A stretch of 64,000 nucleotides of DNA from Bacteroidales bacterium (lineage in GTDB: Bacteria > Bacteroidota > Bacteroidia > Bacteroidales > F082): positions 62,001-126,000 of the forward strand of contig JAKSMV010000005.1 of assembly GCA_024400425.1 (NCBI GenBank), given 5' to 3'. This document shows, piece by piece, positions 26,971 to 37,502 of this stretch. The notes beneath the pieces are model-generated. The model searched no databases. It had not been told where the DNA came from and was given only the letters and a program-made list of their open reading frames with translations. Position 1 is the first letter of the stretch. The number at the start of each line of letters is the position of its first letter. The translations under genes and the position numbers were made by a program.

Positions 26971-28866
26971 ATGAAAAGATTGTTTTTGTTTTCAATTATG
27001 CTTGGGTGCTTTTCTTTGGCATCTTTTGCTCAGGGTGCATCTGCGAAAGTCGGTAAAGTGTACAATGACCGTATTCAGGTGCGTGAAGTCGTTACCCCAC
27101 GATTCAAATTGCGCGATAAGGTGGACGCAGACTCATGGATGAAACCATTTTATCACAGCGAGAACCCCGAAGAGGAACGATTCGGTGCAGAAAAATGGAA
27201 TCCGGCTCCTGTGCGTGACGGGTGGTCAGAAAGGCTTGATAGTGTCTTGTACTTTAATGCTCAAGGTTCTGCCGGAAATCCTGTTGAAAAGCATGCTTTC
27301 CAGTATGACGAACAAGGACGTCCGCTGCATCGTTCATGCTATAGCATTTCCGGGTCGGAATGGGGACTTTATGGAGAAGACGATTTCGAGTATGATGAAC
27401 TTGGCCGTGTCGTCAGGCAATCTTCATTAACATTCGGGGCTGGCTATACCGATGGTTATAAGTATGAGTATCTTTATGAAGGCAGCAACACTTCATGTAG
27501 TGAAGCAAATTATTATTGTCTTAGTGGCGGTGAATGGGTTATAGCGCAAAAAGCAGTCTATACTTATGATGCCCAAGGGAATACGACAAGTCAGGCTCTG
27601 TATTATTCCGATGATGGCATAAATTTGGTAGGTTTTGAAAAAGAAACGGCATCCTATAATGCAATGGGGCTGATGGACACTTACTATCCTTACGATTGGG
27701 ACTTTAGCCTTAACGATTGGGTCGGAAGCGCTATCAAGCACGGACAAAACTTTTACTATCGTGCTGATGGTCAGGATGATTGGGTTGAAACTTTTGTCTG
27801 GGAAAATGGACAATGGTCCAATTACTGCCGTGAATTCTATTCGTACGACGACCACGACTTGTTGTCTCGGATTGAATATAATTATTGGAACCGCGAACAT
27901 CAGGACTGGTTAGGTGGCGATGTGTTTGGCCCAAATGGCTTTGTGGAATATAATAGCATTTACGAGTATGTTCGAGACGATATGGGCCGCGCCACAAGTG
28001 AGGTGAATAGCGTGTGCGAACGTGATGCGGAATATGTGGTCAACTACATGCTTACCCGTGATTTTACCGATCTCGACAATGGTCATGTCATCAACGAAGA
28101 AAAAGAATACGGATGGATAAACTCAAATGAACTGGAACTATACAGCCACGATACCTATGAGACCAATGCCTATGATTTTGAGGTCCATTATTTGCACCGT
28201 TACTATATGGATGATGCCCATGGTGTCCGTAACATGCACGAGATGGTCAGGGATTATGATGATGCGACTGGATGCTATAACTGGACATACTTTTACGCTT
28301 ATACGCTTGATGCAGCCAACATCCGTTATGGTTTGAATTATGAAACTTGTTTGTATGATGAAGATGGCAATATAAGTCATTATCATCACATGAAAGGCAC
28401 GGATGCGTACTATACTGACACGGTTTGGTATGAGGATGACGACTATGCCTTCTCATATATGTATGATGCCTACGGAAATCCGGTAAAAGTGAGTACGGAG
28501 GCGACCCGCTATGAAAATGGGAACTGGGTTCCATTCTATGGTTTTTCTGGTCGTTACGATTTTTCGGTTAATGTTGAGGATTGTATGCTCTGGCCTTTGG
28601 AAGATTTGAGCGAAAACTTCAACTATTATAAGACACTCGAAGAATATAACTATTCTATCTATGATGGATATGTGTATGAGACAACGGAGGCCCTTTATTA
28701 TAGCAAGTATGACCCCACGTCAGTCTCTGAAAACGATGCGGAAAAGCCTCAACCAGTTGGCGAATTGCAATATTACGATGTCTTGGGGCGGCGCGTGAAT
28801 GCCGATGCTCATGGCCTTATTATTGTGCGTGACGCTGAGGGAAATGTGTACAAATTGAATAAGTGA
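26971..28866 (+). CDS. Secreted protein with YD/RHS-like repeats
   Basis: A 631-residue exported protein. A signal peptide (about 1-21, SLASFAQG) is followed by many Tyr/Asp-rich units such as FQYDEQGRPLHRS, FEYDELGRVVRQS, YTYDAQGNTTSQ and YMYDAYGNPVKVS, which resemble YD/RHS repeats and suggest a spiral beta-structure at the cell surface. The C-terminus YDVLGRRVNADAHGL, IIVRDAEGNVYKLNK looks like a shortened sorting domain, so export by T9SS is possible but not certain. The start was set by the -7 box at 26938. It follows the TPR/AraC regulator and may be under its control. Confidence 0.78.
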   Translation: MKRLFLFSIMLGCFSLASFAQGASAKVGKVYNDRIQVREVVTPRFKLRDKVDADSWMKPFYHSENPEEERFGAEKWNPAPVRDGWSERLDSVLYFNAQGSAGNPVEKHAFQYDEQGRPLHRSCYSISGSEWGLYGEDDFEYDELGRVVRQSSLTFGAGYTDGYKYEYLYEGSNTSCSEANYYCLSGGEWVIAQKAVYTYDAQGNTTSQALYYSDDGINLVGFEKETASYNAMGLMDTYYPYDWDFSLNDWVGSAIKHGQNFYYRADGQDDWVETFVWENGQWSNYCREFYSYDDHDLLSRIEYNYWNREHQDWLGGDVFGPNGFVEYNSIYEYVRDDMGRATSEVNSVCERDAEYVVNYMLTRDFTDLDNGHVINEEKEYGWINSNELELYSHDTYETNAYDFEVHYLHRYYMDDAHGVRNMHEMVRDYDDATGCYNWTYFYAYTLDAANIRYGLNYETCLYDEDGNISHYHHMKGTDAYYTDTVWYEDDDYAFSYMYDAYGNPVKVSTEATRYENGNWVPFYGFSGRYDFSVNVEDCMLWPLEDLSENFNYYKTLEEYNYSIYDGYVYETTEALYYSKYDPTSVSENDAEKPQPVGELQYYDVLGRRVNADAHGLIIVRDAEGNVYKLNK

Positions 28867-28896
28867 TGCGTGATTTATGGCGCGTTCATGGAAATG

Positions 28897-29391
28897 TCAA
28901 AAGGGGCTTCGGCCCCTTTTTTCGTGTTCCAAAAGCCAGATTTTTCTTTCTATGCCTCCCGCAAACCCCGTGAGTTGCCCGTTTGTTCCAACGACGCGGT
29001 GGCATGGAATGATGATGCCGATAGGGTTGCGGCCAACGGCGTTGCCAATGGCTCGGGGAGAAGTGCCAAGCAGTTTCGCCAAATCGCCATAACTGACGGT
29101 CTCGCCGTATGGAATGCCGAGAAGTGCTTCCCAGACCCGCAGCTGAAATGGACTTCCGCTTGGCAACAGCGGAAGCTCGAAAGGATTGGGATGGCCGTCC
29201 TCGAAATAGCGATTGAGCCATTCCGAGGTTGTCTTGAATAGGGGCAAATCGTTGTCTCGCTTTGCGTCTTTTATGATTTTACCATCGAAATGCTTTTGCG
29301 AATCGAACCGAAGGCCACACAACGAAGTGCCATCGGAGAGTAAGGTCAGGTCGCCAAGTGGTGAGGAATATGAGGTGAAATGGACTGACAT
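28897..29391 (-). CDS. ogt: Methylated-DNA-[protein]-cysteine S-methyltransferase
   Basis: A 164-residue suicide repair enzyme that transfers the O6-methyl group from guanine to its own cysteine. The active-site motif IPCHRVVGTNGQLTGFAGG is at about residues 130-148 with the acceptor Cys in PCHRV; the helix-turn-helix segment VSYGDLAKLLGTSPRAIGNA precedes it. The last codons (GRSPF) are part of the terminator hairpin of the convergent secreted-protein gene. Confidence 0.94.
   Translation of the reverse strand: MSVHFTSYSSPLGDLTLLSDGTSLCGLRFDSQKHFDGKIIKDAKRDNDLPLFKTTSEWLNRYFEDGHPNPFELPLLPSGSPFQLRVWEALLGIPYGETVSYGDLAKLLGTSPRAIGNAVGRNPIGIIIPCHRVVGTNGQLTGFAGGIERKIWLLEHEKRGRSPF
28899..28922. terminator. 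Terminator embedded in the 3' end of ogt
   Basis: AAAAGGGGC TTCG GCCCCTTTTTT: a 9-base stem with a stable TTCG tetraloop, ending the plus-strand secreted-protein gene and coding for the last residues of ogt on the other strand. Confidence 0.88.
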
Positions 29392-29424
29392 AGGCGAAAA
29401 TAATTTGCAAAGATGCGGAAAAAG

Positions 29425-29457
29425 AAAAAATCCGTCCTCAATGGGCGGATTTTTTTT
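29425..29457 (-). terminator. Intrinsic terminator of valS
   Basis: AAAAAATCCGTCC TCAAT GGGCGGATTTTTT just after the valS stop (29479), with T runs available on both strands. Confidence 0.85.
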
Positions 29458-29478
29458 GATGGTTTGATGTTTTTGACT

Positions 29479-32163
29479 TTACTTTCTCAATCCGGCCAGC
29501 TGCTGCTCGATGACAGCGATTCTGGCTTCGGCATCGGATTTCTTCTTGCGTTCCTTATCGACGACTGCAGCAGGAGCGCCATTCACAAAGCGCTCGTTGG
29601 AAAGTTTCGCTTCAACGCCTTTGAGGAAACCTTGCGTGTATTTCAACTCTTCTTCCAATTTCTTGATTTCGGCTTCGACATCGATGTTGTCGGTCAGAGG
29701 AATGAAGAATTCGGTGCTGCCAACGATGAAACCGAAGGCGCCTTCGGGAGCTTGTTCGACATAATTGATATTGCCGACATTGCAGAGTTTGCTGATGATG
29801 CAGTCGAAGTCCTTGTTGGTGGCATTGTCCTTCACGACAAGTTCAATGGCATCGCGGAACGGAATGTTCTTTTCGGCACGGACTTTACGGACATTGTTGA
29901 TGACTTCTTCGGCAAAGGCAAATTGTGCGAGGATTTTTTCGTCAACGCTTTGTGCCTTAGGTTGTTGTGCGATGATGATGTCTTCGCCTTCGCCACGTTC
30001 GGCAATGGTGTGCCAGATTTCTTCGGTGATGAATGGCATGAATGGATGCAAGAGTTTCATCAGGTTTTCAAAGAAAGTGATGGTGGCATCGTAAGTGACC
30101 TTGTCAACAGCCTGACCCATAGGTGCTTTCACCATTTCAAGATACCATGAGCAGAAATCGTCCCAAGTGAGTTTGTAAACGCCCATCAGGGCATCCGACA
30201 GACGGTATTTGTCGATGTTGTCGTTCATCTCGTTCAGCACTTGGTTGAAGCGGGCATCGAACCATTTAACGGCCATCTTGGCGGTGTCGGGTTGAGCAAG
30301 TTTTTCATCAACGGTCCAGCCTTTCACAAGACGGAGGGCGTTCCAAATCTTGTTGCAGAAATTGCGGCCTTGTTCGCAAAGCGATTCGTCAAACAGGATG
30401 TCGTTGCCGGCAGGAGCGGAAAGCATCATGCCCATGCGCACGCCGTCGGCACCGAATTTCTCAATCAGTTCGATTGGGTCGGGCGAATTGCCGAGCGACT
30501 TCGACATCTTGCGGCCTAACTTATCCCTGACAATACCAGTGAAATACACATTCTTGAAAGGCACTTCCTTCTGATATTCTTCGCCAGCCATAATCATACG
30601 GGCCACCCAGAAGAAAATGATGTCAGGGGCGGTAATCAGGTCGTTGGTCGGATAATAATATTTGAATTCTGCATTTTCCGGGTCGAGGACACCGTTGAAA
30701 AGCGACAGAGGCCACAGCCATGAGGAGAACCAAGTGTCGAGGCAGTCGCTGTCCTGACGCAGGTCTGCGGCTGTGAGATTGGCGTTGCCGGTCTTCTCGA
30801 TGGCGAGTTTCAGGGCTTCGTCAATGTTTTCGGCAACCACAAAACCGCCTTGAGGCAGATAGTAGGCCGGAATCTGATGACCCCACCACAACTGACGGCT
30901 GATGCACCAGTCCTTGATGTTTTCCAGCCAGTGACGGTAGAGGTTGACGTATTTTGAAGGATAGAACTTGATGCCGCCATCCAAAACAGGCTTCAAGGCA
31001 ATGTCGGCCAAATGTTCCATCTTGAGGAACCATTGCATGGAAAGTTTCGGTTCAATCGGCACGTTGGTGCGTTCCGAATAGCCTACCTTATTATTATAGT
31101 CTTCAATCTTTTCGAGCAATGTGGCTGCATCAAGGTCTTTTACGATTTGCTTGCGGACATCTTCGCGGGTCATGCCGACATACATACCAGCAGCCTCGCT
31201 GATGGTGGCATCATCATTGAAAATGTTGATGCTCTGCAAATTGTGCTTTTCGCCCAACATATAGTCGTTCACATCGTGGGCAGGTGTGACCTTCAGGCAA
31301 CCTGTGCCGAATTCGATATCGACATAGCCATCTTCGATGACAGGAATCACTCTGTTGACCAACGGCACAACGACTTTCTTGCCTCGCAGCCATTGGTTTT
31401 TCGGGTCGGCAGGGTTGATGCACATGGCGGTGTCGCCCATGATGGTTTCAGGACGTGTGGTGGCGACCACGGCATAACGGCGGCCTTGTGCATCGGTGTG
31501 AATGATTTCGCCTTCCTGACCGGTGGCGCCAGTGCCGTCATCTTCAAAAAGGTAATATCTGAGATAGAACAACTTGCTGTGCTCGTCCTTGAAAATGACT
31601 TCTTCGTCACTTAAGGCGGTGAGGGCTTTCGGGTCCCAGTTCACCATGCGCACGCCACGGTAAATCTGGCCTTTGTTGTAAAGGTCAACGAAAGCGTGGA
31701 TGACGCTCTTTGAGCGGGTCTCGTCCATGGTGAAAGAGGTGCGTTCCCAGTCGCAGGAGCAGCCTAAGCGGCGCAATTGCTTCAGGATGATGCCGCCGTG
31801 TTCGTGCGTCCAGTCCCAAGCGTGCTTGAGGAACTCGTCGCGGCTCAGGTCGGTTTTCTTGATGCCTTGCTGTGCCAGTTTGTTCACCACTTTGGCTTCC
31901 GTAGCGATGGAGGCGTGGTCGGTGCCAGGCACCCAGCATGCGTTCTTGCCTTGCATACGGGCGCGGCGAATCAGGATGTCCTGAATGGTGTTGTTCATCA
32001 TGTGACCCATGTGAAGCACGCCGGTCACATTCGGTGGCGGAATCACGATGGTGTAAGGTTCGCGTTCATCGGGAGTGGAGTGGAAGTAGTTCTTCTCAAT
32101 CCAATGCTCATACCATTTGCCTTCGACTTCCGAAGGACTATATTTGCTACTGATTTCGGTCAT
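29479..32163 (-). CDS. valS: Valine--tRNA ligase
   Basis: A class I aminoacyl-tRNA synthetase of 894 residues that charges tRNA-Val and edits mis-activated threonine. The HIGH-type motif [18 protein letters not shown] is near residue 50, the editing domain carries [14 protein letters not shown], and the KMSKS motif [14 protein letters not shown] lies near 553. The anticodon-binding domain and the C-terminal coiled coil ([20 protein letters not shown]) complete it. The start [10 protein letters not shown] is chosen over an ATG 30 bases upstream because a TATTTTTG box on the minus strand (32191-32198) overlaps the extended leader. Confidence 0.97.
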   Translation of the reverse strand: MTEISSKYSPSEVEGKWYEHWIEKNYFHSTPDEREPYTIVIPPPNVTGVLHMGHMMNNTIQDILIRRARMQGKNACWVPGTDHASIATEAKVVNKLAQQGIKKTDLSRDEFLKHAWDWTHEHGGIILKQLRRLGCSCDWERTSFTMDETRSKSVIHAFVDLYNKGQIYRGVRMVNWDPKALTALSDEEVIFKDEHSKLFYLRYYLFEDDGTGATGQEGEIIHTDAQGRRYAVVATTRPETIMGDTAMCINPADPKNQWLRGKKVVVPLVNRVIPVIEDGYVDIEFGTGCLKVTPAHDVNDYMLGEKHNLQSINIFNDDATISEAAGMYVGMTREDVRKQIVKDLDAATLLEKIEDYNNKVGYSERTNVPIEPKLSMQWFLKMEHLADIALKPVLDGGIKFYPSKYVNLYRHWLENIKDWCISRQLWWGHQIPAYYLPQGGFVVAENIDEALKLAIEKTGNANLTAADLRQDSDCLDTWFSSWLWPLSLFNGVLDPENAEFKYYYPTNDLITAPDIIFFWVARMIMAGEEYQKEVPFKNVYFTGIVRDKLGRKMSKSLGNSPDPIELIEKFGADGVRMGMMLSAPAGNDILFDESLCEQGRNFCNKIWNALRLVKGWTVDEKLAQPDTAKMAVKWFDARFNQVLNEMNDNIDKYRLSDALMGVYKLTWDDFCSWYLEMVKAPMGQAVDKVTYDATITFFENLMKLLHPFMPFITEEIWHTIAERGEGEDIIIAQQPKAQSVDEKILAQFAFAEEVINNVRKVRAEKNIPFRDAIELVVKDNATNKDFDCIISKLCNVGNINYVEQAPEGAFGFIVGSTEFFIPLTDNIDVEAEIKKLEEELKYTQGFLKGVEAKLSNERFVNGAPAAVVDKERKKKSDAEARIAVIEQQLAGLRK

Positions 32164-32190
32164 TTTACGTTGAATTTTCGTTTTGAGGCG

Positions 32191-32198
32191 CAAAAATA
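32191..32198 (-). promoter_or_regulatory. -7 box fixing the valS start
   Basis: TATTTTTG on the minus strand, 28 bases before the chosen start codon at 32163. Confidence 0.55.
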
Positions 32199-32263
32199 GT
32201 GTTTAATTGGGAAATGATGAACTTATTGTTCAAAATTCTGCCCAATTAATGATAGAAGTGGAT

Positions 32264-33944
32264 TCAAATCTCCTTGATGGTCTTTGCGACATTGATGAAA
32301 TGGTCGGCAATGCGTTCCACATTCGATGAAAGCGAAAGATACTGAGCGCCAACGGCGGCAGAACACAAACCATCCGAAAGGCGGCAAATGTGTTTTTCTT
32401 CCATGCCTTTTGTGAAGTCGTCGATGCTGTCTTCTACGATGAAGGCGGATTCCAGTGCATCATTGTCTTTGTCGCTGTAAGCCTTAATGATGAGGCTGTA
32501 AAGTCTGGAAATCAGATTCTTGGACACTTGTATTTCGTGAATGGCCTCATTCGAGAATTTCATGCCTAAATCCCTGAGGCTTTCGGCATATTCAATGATG
32601 TTCTCTGCATAGTCGCCAATGCGTTCCAAATCGCGCACCGTCCGGTAGGTCGTAGCAAGATAGCGGTGGTCTTCGCTGTTGATTTGCCTTAAATTCGACA
32701 ATCTGGTTGTGAAATCTACGATGCTTTGGTTGAGGTAATTGAGTTCTTCCTCGTTCTTCCTGAAAGTGTCGATTTCGGAAAAATCAAGTGTGGTGATGAT
32801 GTCGAGAGAAAGGTCGAAATTGTCTTTCGCTATCTTGGCCATGTTGATGATTTCCTTTTTCGTCTGTTCCACGGCGATGGGCGGCGTTTTCAACATGTTG
32901 TAGTCGATATAATAAAGGTGTGGCTGGTTTGCTTTTTCGGCATCTTCCTTTTCGGGAATGATTTTCGTGACCAACTTGACGAGACTATTGGTCAATGGCA
33001 TGATGGCCAAAACCGTAATCACATTGAAAACCGTGTGGAACATGGCGAGTTGAGTCTGTGGTGCTGACGGAAACAGCGAGGCAAACATGGTTCCGTAGGT
33101 GATGTTTCCTTTCGTGGCGAGGGAGATGATGCCTTCGGCAACGAGGAACAGTACAACGCCGCTGATGTTGAAAATCAAGTGAATCAGTGCGGTTCTTTTG
33201 GCGTTTTTGCTTCCCGAAATGGAGGCAATGATGGCCACCACGCACGAGCCAATGTTCGAACCCATGGTGAGAAAAATGCCTTGGTCGAGGTTGATGAGTC
33301 CGGTGACGACCATGGCAATGGCGATGGATGTCATCACCGATGAACTTTGAATGATGGCTGTCAGGATTGCACCGATGACTACCAAAAGAATAGGATTCCC
33401 TATTTGCGCCAAAAACATTTTGACGGAGTCGAGGGCGGCGAAGTCGCTCATCGAACTGCTCATCATGCTCAAGCCGACGAACAACATGCCGAATCCGGCC
33501 AAAATGCCACCAATGGTTTTTGTCTTGGCTTTTTTTGCCGAAAAGCGAGACCATGGCGCCGATTCCCGCAAAAGCCGAAAAAATGATGGTGGTCGAAATG
33601 GAGTTGCTTCCGAACATGCCAAGGGCTACAATCTGCGCCGTTACCGTTGTGCCGATGTTGGCGCCGTAGATGATAGTTGCGGCTTGTGCCAGCGAGATGA
33701 TGCCTGCATTGACAAACCCGATGACCATGACGGTTGTGGCACCCGAACTCTGAATGGCGGCTGTTCCCAAAGTGCCAATGCCGACACCCAGCCATTTGCT
33801 GCCCGATGCTTTGGAAAAGAGTTGTTTCAGTTTGTTGGAACTTGCTGCTTCCAGATTGTCGCTCATCATTTTGCAGGCAATCAGGAAAATGCCTATTCCG
33901 GAAATGAGCGTTAGGATGGCGGAAATAATGGTAGTTGTGGTCAT
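32264..33944 (-). pseudogene. Na/Pi cotransporter family protein with PhoU-like domain, frameshifted
   Basis: Two overlapping minus-strand frames together encode one Na/phosphate cotransporter. The first part (from 33944) gives LISGIGIFLIACKMMSDNLE and the QSSGATTVMVIGFVNAG motif of the family; the second frame (from about 33536 to 32264) continues with TIGGILAGFGMLFVGLSMM, the second QSSSVMTSIAIAMV motif and a C-terminal PhoU-like helical domain (from about residue 360). The join lies at a run of seven T on the plus strand (33530-33536, A7 in the message); a six-base run would restore one frame. This may be a sequencing or assembly error in a homopolymer, a true mutation, or slippage. If functional, it is a phosphate importer of about 560 residues. 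Confidence 0.82.
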
Positions 33945-34092
33945 TGACTTTCGTTTTTGTACTGCAAAAATAGCGTGAAAAAGAAATAGCTTTTTGTGCC
34001 TGATGCCGAATTAGTATAGAATTAACAATTTGCCGGGTTTCGATGTTTGATAGATGTTTTTCAAAAATAGGACATTGTAATGAAATAATCAT

Positions 34093-34100
34093 TACTTTTG
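34093..34100 (+). promoter_or_regulatory. -7 box upstream of the DUF234-type ATPase gene
   Basis: TACTTTTG followed by CGCC, 46 bases before the ATG at 34146. The leader between them is very AT-rich. Confidence 0.55.
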
Positions 34101-34145
34101 CGCCATAAATGTAAATGTGTATTTATATAAATAGGTATTTATATT

Positions 34146-35459
34146 ATGAAATTCTATGATAGGATAAAAGAGTTGGAGATATTGCAAGAGAATGAAATAC
34201 AGTCATTTGAGAATGCTGTTTTTATGGTTATGATGGGCAGACGCAGAGTCGGGAAAACCTCGCTCGTCACAAAGGCGATGGAAGGGAAGGAATATGCTTA
34301 TCTGTTTGTGTCGAAAGATTCCGAAGCGTTGTTGTGCCATAGTTTCCAAAGAGATTTGGAGCAACAGATCGGATTGAGTGTCTATGGTGAAATCACTCGG
34401 TTTAAGGATTTGTTCGAGGTGATTATGAAAGAAGCCCAGAAGCGTCATCTGACGATTGTGTTTGATGAGTTTCAGATGCTCTACAAAATTAACCCTGCCA
34501 TTTTTGGTGACATTCAGAATGTTTGGGACAGATATAAGGGCACGGCAAAGATTAACTTGATTGTGCTTGGCAGCATCCAGTCGCTGATGAAACGGATTTT
34601 CGAGGAATCGTCAGAGCCTCTCTATGGCCGCCCGACCTCGAAGTTCACACTCCGTCCATTCACTATCGATGTCTTGAAACAAATTCTTCGCGATGCAAAC
34701 CCGAACTATCAGCCGGAAGATCTGTTGTGCCTGTATGCCATAACGGGCGGTGTGGCGAAATACGTTGAGCTTCTCATCGATGCCAAATGCTATACCAAAG
34801 AAAAGATGTTGAACTATGTTTGCCGTCAGGATTCGTATTTCCTTACAGAAGGGAAAGACCTTCTGAATCAGGAGTTTGGTGCTGAATCGGGCACGTATTT
34901 TTCTATCCTGCAGGTCATTGCTGCCGGCAAGACAAAACGAAGCGAGATAGATAGCATCCTGCAAAAGGACACGGGTGCTTTCCTCCAGAACCTTGAAGGC
35001 AGATACGACTTGATAAGCCGTGTGAAACCATTGCTGGCAAAGCAGAATGGAAAGGTGACGTCGTACGAAATTCACGACAACTTCCTGCGCTTTTGGTTCC
35101 GATTCATCTATCCTTACCAATCGTTGATTGAGCGAAACCTTTTCCCTTTACTCAGGAGCAATATGACCAATGGCTATGATGGCTTCACGGGAAGGACTTT
35201 GGAACGTTATTTCCAAGACATGATGATGGAGACAGGCCGATTCACCCAGGCTGGCAATTGGTGGGACAGAAAGGGACAAAATGAGATTGATTTGATTGCC
35301 ATCAATGAATTTGACCATACTGGCATTGTTGCCGAAATAAAACGTAATGCGCAGAAAATCAGTGTTCAGAAGCTGAAAGAGAAAGTAACAGAACTGCCAG
35401 GCAAGGATTTCGGTGCTTATCATCTTGAACTGAAAGCCTTGTCGCTGGAAGATATGTAA
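34146..35459 (+). CDS. AAA+ ATPase with DUF234/PDDEXK-like C-terminus
   Basis: A 437-residue protein of the archaeal-type ATPase family. The N-terminal ATPase has a Walker A MGRRRVGKTSLV near residues 30-41, a Walker B TIVFDEFQML near 100-109 and LIVLGSIQSLMKRI as sensor region. A winged-helix segment follows (about 240-290) and the C-terminal DUF234 domain carries a nuclease-like signature: WWDRKGQNEIDLIAINE and GIVAEIKRN (E-x(n)-D and E-x-K spacing of PD-(D/E)XK enzymes). The family is often linked to mobile or defence-associated regions, but its substrate is unknown. It stands alone between the cotransporter and the two-component system. Confidence 0.85.
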   Translation: MKFYDRIKELEILQENEIQSFENAVFMVMMGRRRVGKTSLVTKAMEGKEYAYLFVSKDSEALLCHSFQRDLEQQIGLSVYGEITRFKDLFEVIMKEAQKRHLTIVFDEFQMLYKINPAIFGDIQNVWDRYKGTAKINLIVLGSIQSLMKRIFEESSEPLYGRPTSKFTLRPFTIDVLKQILRDANPNYQPEDLLCLYAITGGVAKYVELLIDAKCYTKEKMLNYVCRQDSYFLTEGKDLLNQEFGAESGTYFSILQVIAAGKTKRSEIDSILQKDTGAFLQNLEGRYDLISRVKPLLAKQNGKVTSYEIHDNFLRFWFRFIYPYQSLIERNLFPLLRSNMTNGYDGFTGRTLERYFQDMMMETGRFTQAGNWWDRKGQNEIDLIAINEFDHTGIVAEIKRNAQKISVQKLKEKVTELPGKDFGAYHLELKALSLEDM

Positions 35460-35460
35460 T

Positions 35461-35468
35461 TAAATTTG
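35461..35468 (+). promoter_or_regulatory. -7 box of the two-component operon
   Basis: TAAATTTG directly behind the ATPase stop codon, 21 bases before the response regulator ATG. Confidence 0.5.
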
Positions 35469-35488
35469 TCCTGCAAAAATTCCAATCC

Positions 35489-36166
35489 ATGAAAATTCTG
35501 GTCGTTGATGATGAATCTGACATTAGGGAAATCCTGAAATTCAATCTTGAAAAGGCTGGTTTTGAGGTGCTTGAGGCAGACTCGGCTGAGGATGCGAAAC
35601 CGTTGCTGGCACAAGATGTTTCCTTGATTTTGCTCGACATCATGTTGCCGGGCGTTTCGGGTGTCGAGTTTTCAAAAATAGTTCGTGCAAAGTATGGAAA
35701 CGCAATTCCGATAGTTTTCCTGACGGCAAAAACCACTGAGGAAGATTTGCTGGAAGGTTTTGACGCGGGTGGCGATGACTATATCTGTAAGCCTTTTTCG
35801 GTGAAGGAGGTCGTTGCCAGGGTGAAGGCCGTGCTGAAAAGGTGTGGCTTCGTTTCGGAATCTGCCGAAAGCAATCGTTTGTGTTTTGGCCCGCTGTCGG
35901 TCGCGATGGGTTCGAAGACGGTTTTTGTCGATGGCAAGGAAGTCTATTTTCCAAAGAAGGAATACGAAATCCTTGTGTTGCTGATGGCTCATCCAAATAC
36001 CTATTTTCAACGTTCGGATTTGATTGCCGAGGTGTGGAAGGATGCTCCATACGTCCTCGACCGCACGATAGATGTTCATATTGCCAGGATAAGGAACCGC
36101 CTTGGCGTGTATCGCGAAATGCTGAAAAACAAGACAGGTTTCGGTTATTGCATTGAATTGAAATGA
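35489..36166 (+). CDS. OmpR/PhoB-type response regulator
   Basis: A 225-residue two-component regulator. The receiver domain has the acidic pair VVDDESD, the phospho-acceptor Asp in LILLDIMLPG (about residue 51), the Thr in FLTAKTTEEDL and the Lys in CKPFSVKEV. The C-terminal winged helix ends with TIDVHIARIRNRLG, the recognition helix. It overlaps the histidine kinase gene by 4 bases (ATGA), so the two form a translationally coupled pair. Its resemblance to PhoB and RprY is general; the stimulus is unknown. Confidence 0.94.
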   Translation: MKILVVDDESDIREILKFNLEKAGFEVLEADSAEDAKPLLAQDVSLILLDIMLPGVSGVEFSKIVRAKYGNAIPIVFLTAKTTEEDLLEGFDAGGDDYICKPFSVKEVVARVKAVLKRCGFVSESAESNRLCFGPLSVAMGSKTVFVDGKEVYFPKKEYEILVLLMAHPNTYFQRSDLIAEVWKDAPYVLDRTIDVHIARIRNRLGVYREMLKNKTGFGYCIELK

Positions 36167-37392
36167 AGAAAAAACTTTGGCTCTGGTTTGTCGGTCTGTT
36201 CCTGCTGTTTGGAACGTTTGTCATCACGGTCGTGATGCTCGATGAAAACAATTACAAGAAAGCGGTTTTGAAGGCGAAACTCGAAAGTTACGCTAACGTT
36301 CTGGCCGCATCTGCCGATTCATTTGAAACCATTGGATTCTTGCCGCCAAACATTCGCCTTACGGTTATGGATACCGCGGGCTTCGTGTCTTTCGATTCTT
36401 ACGAGTTGGCTGATTTGCTGAGCAATCATCTGATGCGCCCCGAGGTGAAGGACTGCTTGTCGGGGACGGAAGGCTATTCCATCAGGCGGTCGGAGACATC
36501 TGACAAGACTTTCTTTTATTATGCGAAAAGATACGACAATCTGATTGTCAGGTTGGCGCTGCCTTACGAAGTCGATGTCAGGAACTTTTTCCGTCCGAAT
36601 TGGCTTGTCGTTTCGCTTTTGATAATCTTGTTTGCCGTCTTGACAATGTTGGTAATCAGCCTCGTGCAATGGAACGACAGGAAAATGACCATCGAAGAAA
36701 GAGGCAGGACAAAGGCACTGAAGCATGAAATGACGAGCAACATTTCGCACGAACTGAAGACACCGGTCAGCAGCGTGAGGGGATATTTGGAGACCATCAT
36801 CAATAATCCTGATTTGGATGAAGAAAGGAAGCAACTGTTTATTGAAAGGTCGTATCTTCAGACGATTCGCTTGTCTGATTTGATTCGCGACATTGCACTG
36901 ATAACCAAGATGGAGGAACAACCCGAACAGTTTAGAAAAGATGTTGTTGATGTGAACCAACTAGTTGACCTTGTTTTCGATGAGTTTTCCGATGATTTTA
37001 AGGCTCTTGACATGTCGGGCGAAAACAAGGTCCCAAAAGACTTGCAAGTTATCGGAAATTATAGCTTGCTGTATGCTCTGTTTCGGAATCTGGTGGAGAA
37101 TTCGGTCCGCTATGCGGGCAAAGGAAGCACCGTAGTTGTACAATACAATTTAAGGCAGAAGCATGCCCATTTTACCTATTATGACACGGGCAAGGGTGTG
37201 GCAGACAATGAATTGGAGAAAATTTTCGAAAGGTTCTATCGCGTGCAGGACGAGAAGTCGCATAAGGCCGAAGGTTCGGGCTTGGGCTTGTCGATTGTGA
37301 GGAATGCTGTCGATTTTCATGGAGGAACAATATGCGCTTCACAACATCAAGGTGGCGGCCTCCAGTTTGATTTTGATATTTGCGCTGAGTGA
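36163..37392 (+). CDS. Sensor histidine kinase
   Basis: A 409-residue inner-membrane kinase that partners the preceding regulator. Two transmembrane helices (about 4-26 and 146-168) bracket a short periplasmic sensor of about 120 residues. The dimerisation/H-box ISHELKTPVSSVRGYLE puts the phospho-His near residue 197; the N-box RNLVENSVRYAG, G1 YDTGKGVADNE and G2 GSGLGLSIVRNA of the HATPase domain follow. There is no separate PAS domain. The layout is PhoR-like. Confidence 0.93.
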   Translation: MKKKLWLWFVGLFLLFGTFVITVVMLDENNYKKAVLKAKLESYANVLAASADSFETIGFLPPNIRLTVMDTAGFVSFDSYELADLLSNHLMRPEVKDCLSGTEGYSIRRSETSDKTFFYYAKRYDNLIVRLALPYEVDVRNFFRPNWLVVSLLIILFAVLTMLVISLVQWNDRKMTIEERGRTKALKHEMTSNISHELKTPVSSVRGYLETIINNPDLDEERKQLFIERSYLQTIRLSDLIRDIALITKMEEQPEQFRKDVVDVNQLVDLVFDEFSDDFKALDMSGENKVPKDLQVIGNYSLLYALFRNLVENSVRYAGKGSTVVVQYNLRQKHAHFTYYDTGKGVADNELEKIFERFYRVQDEKSHKAEGSGLGLSIVRNAVDFHGGTICASQHQGGGLQFDFDICAE

Positions 37393-37502
37393 GCGGCATG
37401 GGAAATAATTGTTGCGCAAAATGTCGGAGCATTTGCATTTTTCCCTATTTTTGTCGCTTGTTGAATTAAAAAGACAATCATTATTAATTAAAATCAAGTA
37501 AT

